64,000 nucleotides of DNA from Paraburkholderia sp. BCC1884 (GTDB lineage: Bacteria > Pseudomonadota > Gammaproteobacteria > Burkholderiales > Burkholderiaceae). This document shows positions 46,495-55,239 of the stretch, piece by piece (position 1 is the first letter of the stretch; every line of letters starts with the position of its first letter). Location of the stretch: contig NZ_CAAJGL010000067.1 of NCBI RefSeq assembly GCF_900996225.1, forward strand, positions 1 through 64,000, read 5' to 3'. A program made the position numbers and the translations under genes. The notes beneath the pieces are model-generated. The model had not been told where the DNA came from. It was given only the letters and a program-made list of their open reading frames with translations, and ran no database searches.

Positions 46495-47493
46495 CTAGGA
46501 AGACAGCCGCCGCTCGACGCTCGGCGCATGGCCGAACTGCGCGCGGTAGGCCTTGCTGAAATGACACGGCGAATGAAAACCGCACACGGCGGTGACACGC
46601 GCAATCGAAGCGTCCGAATTGCGCAGCAACTCGCGCGCGCGGCGCAGACGCAGCGTCAGGTAGTAGTGAGTGGGCGACACGCTCAGGAACATCTTGAACA
46701 TGCGCTGCAAATGCCGTTGCGACAGATGCACGAGGCGCGCGAGTTCATCGAGCGAGAGCGGCTCTTCGATGTTCGCTTCCATCAGGCGCACGACTTCGAT
46801 CAGTTCGGCGCGGGAAAAACCAACCCGTGCGTCGACCGGAATGTGCTGATAATCGGTCGAGCCGCGAATCCGCTCGACGATGAACTGCTCCGACACTTGC
46901 GCCGCCACGGCGTGACCCAGACGCAAACCGACCAGCTTCAGCATCAGATCGAGCGGCGCGGTGCCGCCGGTGCAGGTCATGCGATCGCGATCGATCACGA
47001 ATAGCTCGTCGGCGAAACGCACGTCCGGATAGCTCTTGTGCAAGGGCGACATGTCTTCCCAATGCACGGTGGCGCGATACCCGTCGAGCAGACCGGCCGC
47101 CAGTAGCGCATACGGTCCGGTGCAGATGCCGCCGAGCGGAATGCCCTGGGCGGCCACGTCGCGCAACAAGGCGATCACTTCGTCGTTCACATACTCGCGC
47201 ACATGCCAGCCGGCGCACACGAACAGCACATCCGGGGTGCCGGCCTCGGCCAGCGTCGTGGTGGGCTTCACCGTGATGCCGTTGCTGGCGCGCGCCGGTT
47301 CGCCGTCCGGCGTGATGACCGACCAGCGATAGTGCTGCGCGCGGCCGACGTAGTTGGCCATGCGCAGCACTTCGACCGCGCTGGTGAAGGCGATCATCGA
47401 AAAGTTCGGCAACGTCAGAAAGCCGACATGCGCGAGCCCGGACAGCGGGGAATCCGCCTGGGGCTCGACCGGTGTGATCGCGTCGCGCTTCAT
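46495..47493 (-). CDS. GbdR-like GATase1/AraC regulator inside the choline transporter operon
   Basis: A 332-residue regulator with a DJ-1/PfpI-like sensor domain (about 20-195; FLTLPNFSMIAFTSAVEVLR, GICTGPYALLAAGLLDGYRA) and an AraC DNA-binding domain (about 225-325; LSLDELARLVHLSQRHLQRM, IARVTAVCGFHSPCHFSKAY). It closely resembles the protein at 24730, pointing to duplication. It lies seven bases after choW and 60 before choX on the same strand. It might regulate choline/betaine uptake, carnitine-like compounds (CdhR type) or be the main GbdR. Confidence 0.85.
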   Translation of the reverse strand: MKRDAITPVEPQADSPLSGLAHVGFLTLPNFSMIAFTSAVEVLRMANYVGRAQHYRWSVITPDGEPARASNGITVKPTTTLAEAGTPDVLFVCAGWHVREYVNDEVIALLRDVAAQGIPLGGICTGPYALLAAGLLDGYRATVHWEDMSPLHKSYPDVRFADELFVIDRDRMTCTGGTAPLDLMLKLVGLRLGHAVAAQVSEQFIVERIRGSTDYQHIPVDARVGFSRAELIEVVRLMEANIEEPLSLDELARLVHLSQRHLQRMFKMFLSVSPTHYYLTLRLRRARELLRNSDASIARVTAVCGFHSPCHFSKAYRAQFGHAPSVERRLSS

Positions 47494-47500
47494 CGGCGGC

Positions 47501-48403
47501 TCAGCCGTGTTGCGCCGCCGGCTCGCGGCGCACCTTCATGACGCTGCGCAAGCCCGACAGCAGCGGTGCGCGTGCCATGCCCGGCGCCCGGCCGAAGCTT
47601 TCCGTGATGCGGTCCAGAATGATCGCGAGCATCACCACCGACAGACCGCTTTCGAAGCCCAGCCCGATATCGAGGCGTTGAATACTTGCCAGCACGTCGT
47701 TGCCGAGGCCGCCCGCCCCCACCATCGACGCGATGATGACCATCGAGAGCGCCATCATGATAGTCTGATTCACGCCGGTCATGATCGACGGCAGCGCGTT
47801 CGGAAACTGCACCTTGTAGAGCAACTGCCACGGCGTGCAGCCAAAGGCCTGCCCCGCCTCGACGATTTCGCGGTTCACATGTTTGATGCCAAGTGACGTG
47901 AGACGCACGGCCGGCGGCATCGCGAAGATCACCGTCGACAGAATCCCCGGCACGCGGCCCAGACCGAACAGCATCGCGGCCGGAATCAGGTAGACGAACG
48001 CGGGCATGGTCTGCATCAGATCGAGCACCGGACGCACCACCGTTTCCACCGTGCGGCTCTTCGCCATCCAGATACCGAGCGGTATGCCCAGCAGCAAGCT
48101 GATCAAGGTGGACGACAGCGTGAGGCCCAGCGTGATCACCATCTGATCCCAGAAGCCGGTGCCGTAGATCAGCAGCATCGCCAGCAAGGTGAACAGCGCG
48201 AAACGCCAGCCTACCCGCCACAAACCGATGCCCACGAAAATCGCCATCAGCGCCCACATCGGGATCGCCTGGAGACTGTGCTCGATCACCGCGGCAAAGC
48301 TCTCGATGACCTTGCCGATGGAATCGAAAGTTTTTGCGTCGTGGTCGAGCAGGTAGTGAACGCCGTGATCGACCCAGGCGCCAAGTGGAATGACTTCAGA
48401 CAT
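47501..48403 (-). CDS. choW: choline ABC transporter permease ChoW/CbcW
   Basis: A 300-residue inner-membrane permease of the OpuAB/ProW type with six or seven hydrophobic segments between about residues 45 and 280. The cytoplasmic coupling loop is the EAGQAFGCTPWQLLYKVQFP block that contacts the ATPase. GAGG precedes the ATG. It overlaps the end of choV by eight bases, so the two are translationally coupled. It moves choline, betaine or carnitine inward, fed by ChoX and possibly the two other binding proteins. Confidence 0.93.
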   Translation of the reverse strand: MSEVIPLGAWVDHGVHYLLDHDAKTFDSIGKVIESFAAVIEHSLQAIPMWALMAIFVGIGLWRVGWRFALFTLLAMLLIYGTGFWDQMVITLGLTLSSTLISLLLGIPLGIWMAKSRTVETVVRPVLDLMQTMPAFVYLIPAAMLFGLGRVPGILSTVIFAMPPAVRLTSLGIKHVNREIVEAGQAFGCTPWQLLYKVQFPNALPSIMTGVNQTIMMALSMVIIASMVGAGGLGNDVLASIQRLDIGLGFESGLSVVMLAIILDRITESFGRAPGMARAPLLSGLRSVMKVRREPAAQHG

Positions 48404-49574
48404 GGGAACCTCTATGGCGCGTGAGAACGTTCAGCACGTTCGTCTTGTTGACCGAACCGCAATAGGAGCCGTCGACTTCGACGACCGGCAGCGGCGCGCG
48501 GCTCGCCACGACACGTTCGACCACGTCGTCGAGCGGCGTGCTGCGGCGGATGCATTCGATCTGGTTGAGCTGCGGTGAAGCACTGCCCAAAGCGTCGCGG
48601 CACACGAAGCCGCGAATCTTGCGCTCGCTGTCGAGCACGAACGCGTAATCGGCGCTGCCGTTGAGCGTGGCCGCTACGCTCGACGCGTCGATTGCCGGCG
48701 AGTGCTGCATGAGCGGCACGGCGTCGGTCTGCATCAGGTCGCCGGCCGTCAGATAGCGGCTGGTGTCGATGCCTTCGAAGAACGCACGTACGTAATCGTC
48801 GGCCGGGTTGGTGATGATTTCCCGCGGCGTGCCGATCTGCACCACGCGCCCGCCTTCCATGATCGCGATGCGCGTGCCGATGCGCATGGCCTCTTCCAGA
48901 TCGTGCGAGACGAACAGAATCGTGCGCTGTTGTTCGCGTTGCAGATCGAGCAGCACGTTCTGCATTTCCTTGCGCTTGAGCGGATCGAGCGCCGAGAAGG
49001 CTTCGTCCATGATCATCAGCGAGGGGTTGACTGCCAGCGCCCGCGCGAGACCCACGCGCTGCTGCATACCGCCGGAGAGTTGCGCGGGCAGCTTTTCTGA
49101 GAACGGTGCGAGGCCGACCTGTTCGAGCACCGTCATGGCCCGCTTCTCACGCTCCTTGCGGCCCACGCCCGCGACCTCCAGACCGAACGCCGCGTTCGCC
49201 AGCACGGTGCGCTGCGGCATCAGCGCAAACGACTGGAACACCATGCTCATGTCCTTGCGGCGTAGCGCCGTCAGTTCCGAGCGCGGCACGCTGGCCACAT
49301 CGCGTCCGTCGATCAGCACCTTGCCGGCGGTCGGTTCGACGAGACGGTTGATGAGACGGATGAGCGTCGACTTGCCGGAGCCGGACAGGCCCATCAGCAC
49401 GAAGATCTCGCCTTCCTTGACTTCGAACGACACGTTGTGAACACCGACGATCTGGCCGGTACGTGAGAAGACTTCTTCTTTGGTGGCGCCGCCTGCCAGC
49501 ATGGCGACCGCCTGTTTCGGGTTAGTGCCGAACACTTTGCACAGCCCTTCGACCACGACCTTGGGGGAATTCAT
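48396..49574 (-). CDS. choV: choline ABC transporter ATP-binding protein ChoV/CbcV
   Basis: A 392-residue ATPase of the ProV/OpuAA type. Walker A is LSGSGKST, the signature is LSGGMQQRVGLARAL, Walker B is LMIMDEAFSALD, and the switch His is in FVSHDLEEAM. The last 120 residues form a pair of CBS domains that in OpuA-type systems sense ionic strength. The N-terminal KVVVEGLCKVFGTNPKQAV and the long insert before Walker A are normal for the family. GGAG precedes ATG 49574. It is first in the choV-choW-regulator-choX operon. Confidence 0.94.
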   Translation of the reverse strand: MNSPKVVVEGLCKVFGTNPKQAVAMLAGGATKEEVFSRTGQIVGVHNVSFEVKEGEIFVLMGLSGSGKSTLIRLINRLVEPTAGKVLIDGRDVASVPRSELTALRRKDMSMVFQSFALMPQRTVLANAAFGLEVAGVGRKEREKRAMTVLEQVGLAPFSEKLPAQLSGGMQQRVGLARALAVNPSLMIMDEAFSALDPLKRKEMQNVLLDLQREQQRTILFVSHDLEEAMRIGTRIAIMEGGRVVQIGTPREIITNPADDYVRAFFEGIDTSRYLTAGDLMQTDAVPLMQHSPAIDASSVAATLNGSADYAFVLDSERKIRGFVCRDALGSASPQLNQIECIRRSTPLDDVVERVVASRAPLPVVEVDGSYCGSVNKTNVLNVLTRHRGSHV

Positions 49575-49929
49575 TGAATGCTCTCCTAGCGTGGCGGACG
49601 TCCGTCCGCGCTGTGCATACATAGTTGCCAGAAAAAAGTGCGCCTAGCCGACTATTTGCGACAACCACATGTGGAAATGCGACAACCGCGCCGGGCGAGC
49701 CTCGGTGCGTGGCTGGGAGAGCCTTGTGGGACAGGGGGTTGCGGGAGATCGGCGGGGCTGGCGGGCGTGTCGCGCCAGAGCAAGTGGTGAGGCGAAAAGT
49801 GAAAATAACCCGCTTCAGGAGGAGCCGGTTTCAATAAAAGGACGATGCGCACGGTTGTGGCGATGCAGCAAGCGCCTTTTTTGCCCCGGCGAGGCGCTCG
49901 TCACGCGCCCCCGCCGGACCAGGAAGCGC
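49575..49929. promoter_or_regulatory. 355-base intergenic region upstream of choV
   Basis: No gene is supported here; the open frames are short and Arg-rich. The left part is the promoter region of the choline transporter operon and holds the paired TGCGACAACC repeats. The right part, near 49875-49912, has a GAGCGCC...GGCGCTT inverted repeat just after the acyl-CoA ligase stop, which could be a weak terminator for that gene, but it lacks a T-run. Confidence 0.5.
49657..49687. promoter_or_regulatory. direct repeats TGCGACAACC spaced 21 bp, candidate GbdR-type site
   Basis: TGCGACAACC occurs at 49657-49666 and again, perfectly, at 49678-49687, a step of exactly 21 bp, 83 bases upstream of the choV start. 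Two tandem half-sites two helical turns apart are typical for AraC-family activators. The same TGCGAC core and step recur upstream of serine dehydratase at 44224, in the same orientation relative to the operon. The GATase1/AraC regulators in this island are the natural candidates to bind. Confidence 0.65.
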
Positions 49930-51633
49930 TCAGCCTGCTCCGTTCGCACCACTCGACGCCGCGCTGCGAGCCGCATCCTCCTCCTGCAATTTGCGCCAGA
50001 GGATCTTGCCGCTGCCTGACTTCGGCAACGATGTGACGAATTCGACGATGCGCGGCGCCTTGTAAGACGCCATCTGCTCATGCGCCCAGTCGATGATGTC
50101 CTGCTCGCTGATCGTGCCCGCCTGCGCCGCGGCGGGCACCACCAGCGCCTTCACGGTCTCGCCGCGTTTGTCGTCCTTCACGCCGATCACGCACACTTCG
50201 TGAATCGCGGGATGCCGGTACATCAGCGCCTCGACCTCGGCCGGCCAGACCTTGTAGCCGGATGCGTTGATCATCCGCTTGAGGCGATCGGTCATGAAGA
50301 AATAGCCTTCTTCGTCGATATGCCCCAAGTCGCCCGTGCGCAGAAAAAGCTTGCCGTCGAGTTCGATGAACGCTTCGGCCGTCGCCTTCGGATTGCGCCA
50401 GTAGCCTTGCATGTTCTGCGGCGCGTGCGTGACGATCTCGCCGGTTTCGCCTTGCGGCAGTTCCTGCAGCGTGAGCGGGTCGATCACGCGCGAGTCGACG
50501 TCGAAAACGGGAATCCCGAGGCACTGCGGCTTGGGACGATGCGGCGGGTTGATGTGCGTACCCGCGATCGTCTCGGACATACCGTAGCCTTCCACGTAAT
50601 CGAGGCCGGTGAGCGCCTTGAGCTTGCGGGCGATCGCATCGGGCATCGCCGCGCCGCCGCCGCGCGTGCCGCTCAGACTCGACAGGTCGTACTCGCCGAG
50701 TTTCGGGTTTGACAGAAAATCGACCATCATCGTCGAGATCGACTGCCATGCGGTGACGCGATATTTCTGCATGCATTGCGCGGCGGCTTCGCGATCCCAG
50801 CGCGGCAACAGCACGATGGTGGCGCCCGCATACACCGCGCTGTTCATGCCGCCTTGCATGCCGGTCACGTGAAAGAGCGGCAACACCGACAGATAGACGC
50901 CGTCCGAGGGCGATGCGAACCACACGCAGCCGCCCAGCAAGGTGCTCATCACGCTGCGATGCGTGTGCATGCAGCCTTTGGGCTTGCCGGTGGTGCCCGA
51001 CGTGTAGGGCATCACGCACAGATCGTCGGGACCGGCGGTGAGCGGCCCCGGCTTCAGGCGCCGTTCGAGCACGTCGTGCCAGGGCGTGACGCCAGGCAGA
51101 TCGAAGCGCCTACGCGGCGCGGCGACGAATTCCGGCACGTCGATCGGCGACGACCGCTTCAGATAATCGCTATACGTAGCGACGATTGCGTGCTCGATGC
51201 CTCGCCCCGGACCGCTGCCGATCAACGGTTCGACATTGGCGAACAGGCATTGCGGCGCGATGATCGTATTCGCTCCGCTATCCTCGACGTAATGCGCCAA
51301 CTCGGCGCCCATGTTCATCGGATTGACCGGTACGACAACCGCATTCGCCCGAAGAATGCCGTAATACGCGACGATCCACTGCGGGCTGTTCTGCATATAC
51401 AGCAGCACGCGGTCGCCCGCTTTCACCTTGCATTCCTGCTGCAGAAAACCGGCCACGCGCTCGGCTTCGTCCTTGAATTCGGCGAAGCCAAGCGGCGTGT
51501 CGTAGAAGATGATGAACGGCTTGTCGGGAAAGCGCGCCGCCGAGACTTCGGCGTTGTAGAAAAGGTTGGTCTGCGGCAGCGTCAGATGCAACGGCACCTG
51601 CGGCGGCCAGTGCGGGAAATGGCGTTCGTTCAT
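49930..51633 (-). CDS. AMP-dependent acyl-CoA synthetase
   Basis: A 567-residue adenylate-forming ligase that makes an acyl-CoA from a carboxylic acid, ATP and CoA. The ATP motif is MPYTSGTTGKPKGCMHTHRS near residue 210, the second is EGYGMSETIAGTH, and the C-terminal hinge and catalytic Lys region includes RTGDLGHIDEEGYFFMTDRL and the closing LPKSGSGKILWRKLQ. AGGAG precedes ATG 51633. It follows the broken SDR gene on the same strand after 64 bases. The substrate is unknown; a medium-chain or branched acid is likely, given the divergent acyl-CoA dehydrogenase. Confidence 0.9.
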   Translation of the reverse strand: MNERHFPHWPPQVPLHLTLPQTNLFYNAEVSAARFPDKPFIIFYDTPLGFAEFKDEAERVAGFLQQECKVKAGDRVLLYMQNSPQWIVAYYGILRANAVVVPVNPMNMGAELAHYVEDSGANTIIAPQCLFANVEPLIGSGPGRGIEHAIVATYSDYLKRSSPIDVPEFVAAPRRRFDLPGVTPWHDVLERRLKPGPLTAGPDDLCVMPYTSGTTGKPKGCMHTHRSVMSTLLGGCVWFASPSDGVYLSVLPLFHVTGMQGGMNSAVYAGATIVLLPRWDREAAAQCMQKYRVTAWQSISTMMVDFLSNPKLGEYDLSSLSGTRGGGAAMPDAIARKLKALTGLDYVEGYGMSETIAGTHINPPHRPKPQCLGIPVFDVDSRVIDPLTLQELPQGETGEIVTHAPQNMQGYWRNPKATAEAFIELDGKLFLRTGDLGHIDEEGYFFMTDRLKRMINASGYKVWPAEVEALMYRHPAIHEVCVIGVKDDKRGETVKALVVPAAAQAGTISEQDIIDWAHEQMASYKAPRIVEFVTSLPKSGSGKILWRKLQEEDAARSAASSGANGAG

Positions 51634-51697
51634 GGGGCACTCCTGCTCGACGGGCGGTGGGTCGCGTAAGCGAAAAGACTCGGACTCGGCGATCCGC

Positions 51698-52470
51698 TCA
51701 GGTGACGACCGAGCCGCCATCCACGGCAAAGTACTGGCCCGTGATATGACGCGACGCTTCACTCGCGAGAAATACCACCGGGCCCTTGAGGTCTTCGTCG
51801 CCGCCAAGACGTTGCAAAGGCGTGCGCGAGACGATCGAGTCTTCGATCTTGTCGAGCAATCCGGCCGACATTTTCGATGGGAAAAAGCCTGGGCAAATCG
51901 CGTTGACGTTGATGTTGTACTTGCCCCATTCCGACGCCAGCGCACGCGTGAAATTGATCGCCGCGGCCTTCGAGGTGTTGTACGCAATCGTATTCATGCC
52001 GGGCAGCGAACCCTTCAGTCCGGCCACCGAAGCGATGTTGATGATCTTGCCGGCACGCCGCGCGATCATGCTGCGTTTGCCCACCTCACGCGCCAGAAAA
52101 AACGGTGCGTTGATGTTCAGGTTCATCACCTTGTGCCACGCTTCGTCGGGTAGTCTTCAGCCGGGGCGCCCCATGTCGCGCCCGCGTTGTTCACCAGAAT
52201 ATCGATGTCGCCCTGCACGCCGAGTATCTCGTCGACAAGGCCGGGAATACCCTCGAAATGCTGCAGGTCGTTCACCACCGTCTGCACCTCGATACCGAGT
52301 TCGCGCAGATGCGCCTTCGCTTCAGCGAGTTCGCCGGCCTTGCGCGCGGTGATGGCCACGCGGCAGCCCATTTCGCCGAGCGCTTCGGCCATTTGCAGGC
52401 CGAGTCCGCGCGAGCCGCCGGTAATCAAGGCCACCTTGCCGTCCAGTTGAAACAGGTCCTTTACCGACAT
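51698..52470 (-). pseudogene. short-chain dehydrogenase gene with a one-base frameshift
   Basis: Two adjoining frames together make one classical SDR. The N-terminal part from ATG 52470 has the cofactor motif TGGSRGLG and NNAG; the C-terminal part to 51698 has IASVAG and the catalytic YNTSK. After DYP near 52150 the frame slips: one base appears to be missing, so that DEAWHKVM becomes TKRGTR and then stop. The total of 773 bases is one short of a whole 258 codons. The stop TGA at 52126 overlaps an ATG at 52129, so the second half could restart, but no piece is a full enzyme. GGAGG precedes the start. Sequencing error is possible. Confidence 0.85.
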
Positions 52471-52747
52471 GCAGTGTCTCCTCCAGGTTGTTCTGCATTG
52501 CAGACTGATCGTCACGTTTTTTGGGCCATCATACGTGCCGATTTTCCGCCTGTAAATAAAAGCACGCTCATTCACTTTTGCGATAGACTGACACGCATCG
52601 CCGGTCGGTAGTTCATCGGGACTTACCCGCATACCGCACTGTTCAACCGGGCCGAATCCCCGTGTTTACGCCTGTTTCAGCGCCTCTTTCAGTGTGCGTC
52701 GCGAAGCGGTTCGTGCATGGCGGCTCAACTCTGGAAGGTCGTCTCTC

Positions 52748-54553
52748 ATGCAAGATGCCTCGATCATCAATTCGCGCGATCTGGCGTTCCAGCTCTTCGA
52801 AGTTCTCGAGGCCGGGAAGCTCACGCAACGCCCGCGTTATGCGGACCACAGCCGCGAAACGTTCAACGCCGCGCTCGATACCGCGCATGCCGTCGCCGTC
52901 GAAAAATTCGCCACCCATAATCGCCTCTCCGACGAACACGAACCGCAGTTCGACGGTCAACGCGTCATCCTGCCCGCCGAGGTGAAAGAGGCGCTCGACG
53001 CGCTGCGCGCCACCGGTTTTCTCGCCGCCGGCAAAGACTACGAATGGGGCGGCATGCAGTTGCCGTCGGTGATGTCGTTTGCCTGCCTGTCGCTCTTCAA
53101 GAGCGCCAACATGGCCACCTCGTCCTACGCGATGCTGACCATGGCGAACGCGAACGTGATCGAACGGTTTGGCAGTGCCGTGCAAAAGCGCAAGTATCTG
53201 CAGGCTCTTTTCGACGGCCGCGCCTTCGGCACCATGGCGCTCACGGAACCGCAAGCGGGTTCGAGCCTGTCCGACCTCGTCACCAGTGCCACACCCAATG
53301 AAGACGGCACTTATTCGATTCGCGGCAACAAGATTTTCATTTCGGGCGGCGACCATGAGTTGAGCGAAAACATCGTTCATCTCGTGCTGGCGCGCATTCC
53401 CGGCGGGCCGCCGGGCGTCAGGGGCATTTCGCTCTTCACGGTGCCCAAGTTCCGCGTGAACGACGACGGCAGCCTCGGCGAGCGCAACGACGTCGCGCTC
53501 GCCGGCCTGATCCACAAGATGGGATGGCGCGGCACCACCTCGACCATGCTGTCGTTTGGCGAGCGCGGCGCATGCGTCGGCGAACTGGTGGGCGAGCCGC
53601 ATCAAGGCCTTGCCTACATGTTCCATATGATGAACGAGGCGCGCATCGGTGTCGGTCTCGGCGCGGTGATGCTCGGCTATCGCGGCTATCTGGCTTCACT
53701 CGATTACGCGCGTGAACGGCCGCAAGGCCGGCGTCCCGACAACAAGAACCCGCTCGAGCCGCAACTGCCGCTGATCGAGCATGCCGACGTGCGGCGCATG
53801 CTGCTCGCACAAAAGGCCTACGTGGAAGGTGCTTATGCGCTCTGTCTGTATGCGGCGCGCCTCGTCGACGAGCAGAACACCGGCGAGAGCGACACGGCAC
53901 GCGCCGAGGCGGCGCTACTACTCGATCTGTTGACGCCGGTGGTGAAGTCCTGGCCGTCGCAGTGGTGCCTTGAAGCCAATAGCCTCGCGATCCAGATTCA
54001 TGGCGGCTACGGCTACACGCGCGAATATCCGGTCGAACAGTTCTATCGCGACAACCGCCTGAACATGATTCACGAGGGCACGCACGGCATTCAGGCCATC
54101 GACCTGCTCGGCCGCAAGGTGGTGATGAAACAGGGCGCGGCGCTCAAACTGCTGGCACGCGAAGTCGGCGGCACGATCGAAGCCGCGCGCGCTCATGCGC
54201 CGTTGCATGCCCATGCGGACGCTCTCGCCCGTGCACTGAGCGACCTGAACGCGACGGTCGACGCCCTGCTGCCCACGCTTGCCAGCGAGAGCGAACGGGC
54301 GCTCGCCAATGCAAACGCTTTTCTCGAGGCCTTCGGTCATGTCGTGATCGCATGGACCTGGCTCAGGCAGGCCGTCGTCGCGAGTGCCGCGTTAGCAGGT
54401 TCGACGAGCGCGGCCGACACCGACTTCTATCGCGGCAAGTTGCAGGCATGCCAATGGTTTTTCCGCTGGGAGTTGCCGCGCGTCGCGTTGATGCTTTCCA
54501 CCTCGCGTAGTCTCGACGACACCACACTTCGCATGGCGCCGCAGTGGTTCTAA
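52748..54553 (+). CDS. acyl-CoA dehydrogenase, 600-residue type
   Basis: A 601-residue FAD-dependent acyl-CoA dehydrogenase of the long form with an additional C-terminal helical domain. The flavin/substrate motifs are MALTEPQAGSSLSDL near residue 175, FISGGDHE, and IHGGYGYTREYPVEQFYRDN near 420, and the catalytic Glu is probably in the following HEGTHGIQAIDLLGRK. Related proteins include DmdC and FadE5-like enzymes. GGAAGG lies a little upstream of ATG 52748. It is divergent from the SDR and ligase genes, so the three probably make up one acid degradation unit. Confidence 0.9.
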   Translation: MQDASIINSRDLAFQLFEVLEAGKLTQRPRYADHSRETFNAALDTAHAVAVEKFATHNRLSDEHEPQFDGQRVILPAEVKEALDALRATGFLAAGKDYEWGGMQLPSVMSFACLSLFKSANMATSSYAMLTMANANVIERFGSAVQKRKYLQALFDGRAFGTMALTEPQAGSSLSDLVTSATPNEDGTYSIRGNKIFISGGDHELSENIVHLVLARIPGGPPGVRGISLFTVPKFRVNDDGSLGERNDVALAGLIHKMGWRGTTSTMLSFGERGACVGELVGEPHQGLAYMFHMMNEARIGVGLGAVMLGYRGYLASLDYARERPQGRRPDNKNPLEPQLPLIEHADVRRMLLAQKAYVEGAYALCLYAARLVDEQNTGESDTARAEAALLLDLLTPVVKSWPSQWCLEANSLAIQIHGGYGYTREYPVEQFYRDNRLNMIHEGTHGIQAIDLLGRKVVMKQGAALKLLAREVGGTIEAARAHAPLHAHADALARALSDLNATVDALLPTLASESERALANANAFLEAFGHVVIAWTWLRQAVVASAALAGSTSAADTDFYRGKLQACQWFFRWELPRVALMLSTSRSLDDTTLRMAPQWF

Positions 54554-54737
54554 CCCCAGGCTGGTCAGTTTTTCGAGCATGAGCGCGTCGGCTGGAGTAT
54601 TGTTTAAGCGCGCCGGGAGCGCCGCAGCACGACTCTTCTAGAAGACACAGGGCTCCCCGTGGGCGAAAAAACGCTCGCAAGCGCGTGGTTTTTTGCATGC
54701 AACGAAGCGACATCAACTTTTCGAGGATGGAGAAAAC

Positions 54738-55097
54738 GTGAAAACAGTCAATCTATTGAAGGCGCTCGGTCTTGCGTTGTGTGTGGCAACTGCGTCCAGC
54801 GCCTACGCCCAGGCGAGCGATGCGGACGCAGCGATGGCGCCGGCTCCGAGCGCCAAGACGATGAAGAAGACGGACCGCTCGCTGGGTCTCCAGGTGCGCA
54901 AGGCATTGGCTAAGGCGCAGGGCTTCGATGTCTCGAACGTGTTCGTGCGGGCGCGCGGCGGTGCCGTGACGTTGACGGGCTCCGTGCCCGATGGCGCACA
55001 GATCCCGCAAGCTGAAGAAGTGGCCAAGAACGTGGCTGGCGTGAAGTCCGTGTCGAACAAACTGACGATCGGCACGCAAGGCGGCGGCGGAGGCTAA
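54738..55097 (+). CDS. BON-domain exported protein
   Basis: A 119-residue protein with a signal peptide (cleavage near AYAQ, residue 24) and one BON domain at about residues 55-112 (LQVRKALAKAQGFDVSNVFV, AQIPQAEEVAKNVAGVKSVS). BON domains bind membranes and are found in osmotic-stress periplasmic proteins such as OsmY. I chose the GTG at 54738: GGAG lies five bases before it and the signal peptide then begins at once; an ATG at 54693 would put hydrophilic residues in front of it. The C-terminus is a Gly tail. Hairpins follow. Confidence 0.82.
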   Translation: MKTVNLLKALGLALCVATASSAYAQASDADAAMAPAPSAKTMKKTDRSLGLQVRKALAKAQGFDVSNVFVRARGGAVTLTGSVPDGAQIPQAEEVAKNVAGVKSVSNKLTIGTQGGGGG

Positions 55098-55163
55098 TCC
55101 GGCGGCTGACGCCTCACGGGCGTCGGCCGGACGATGTCGGGTGACGAGCGCGTGGCGTCACCC
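55098..55163 (+). terminator. two hairpins after the BON-domain gene
   Basis: The first hairpin, 55098-55131, pairs TCCGGC...GACGCC with GGCGTC...GCCGGA with a small bulge. The second, 55139-55163, is a perfect 8-bp stem GGGTGACG / CGTCACCC. They lie between the convergent BON and XRE-cupin genes. Neither has a clear T-run, so the terminator role is only probable. Confidence 0.45.
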
Positions 55164-55239
55164 GCATCCTGGTAGTTTCCCCGATCGTGGTCAGAGTGGC
55201 TTTCCTGGTATTTGCAACATCGCAGCATCCCAGCCGACC

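Noticed and set aside
49875..49912. GAGCGCC / GGCGCTT inverted repeat as a terminator for the acyl-CoA ligase
   Set aside because: The arms are short, the loop is long and no T-run follows on the minus strand; mentioned only as weak.
51698..52129. The C-terminal half of the SDR as an independent small gene
   Set aside because: It starts in the middle of a Rossmann fold, lacks a cofactor motif, and joins perfectly to the upstream half if one base is restored.
52643..53626. A 327-codon minus-strand frame opposite the acyl-CoA dehydrogenase
   Set aside because: The dehydrogenase on the plus strand has clear family motifs; the opposite frame has none.
49930..54553. Naming the ligase and dehydrogenase dmdB and dmdC
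   Set aside because: Size and context alone do not separate them from many other acyl-CoA enzymes; no diagnostic residue is known to me.
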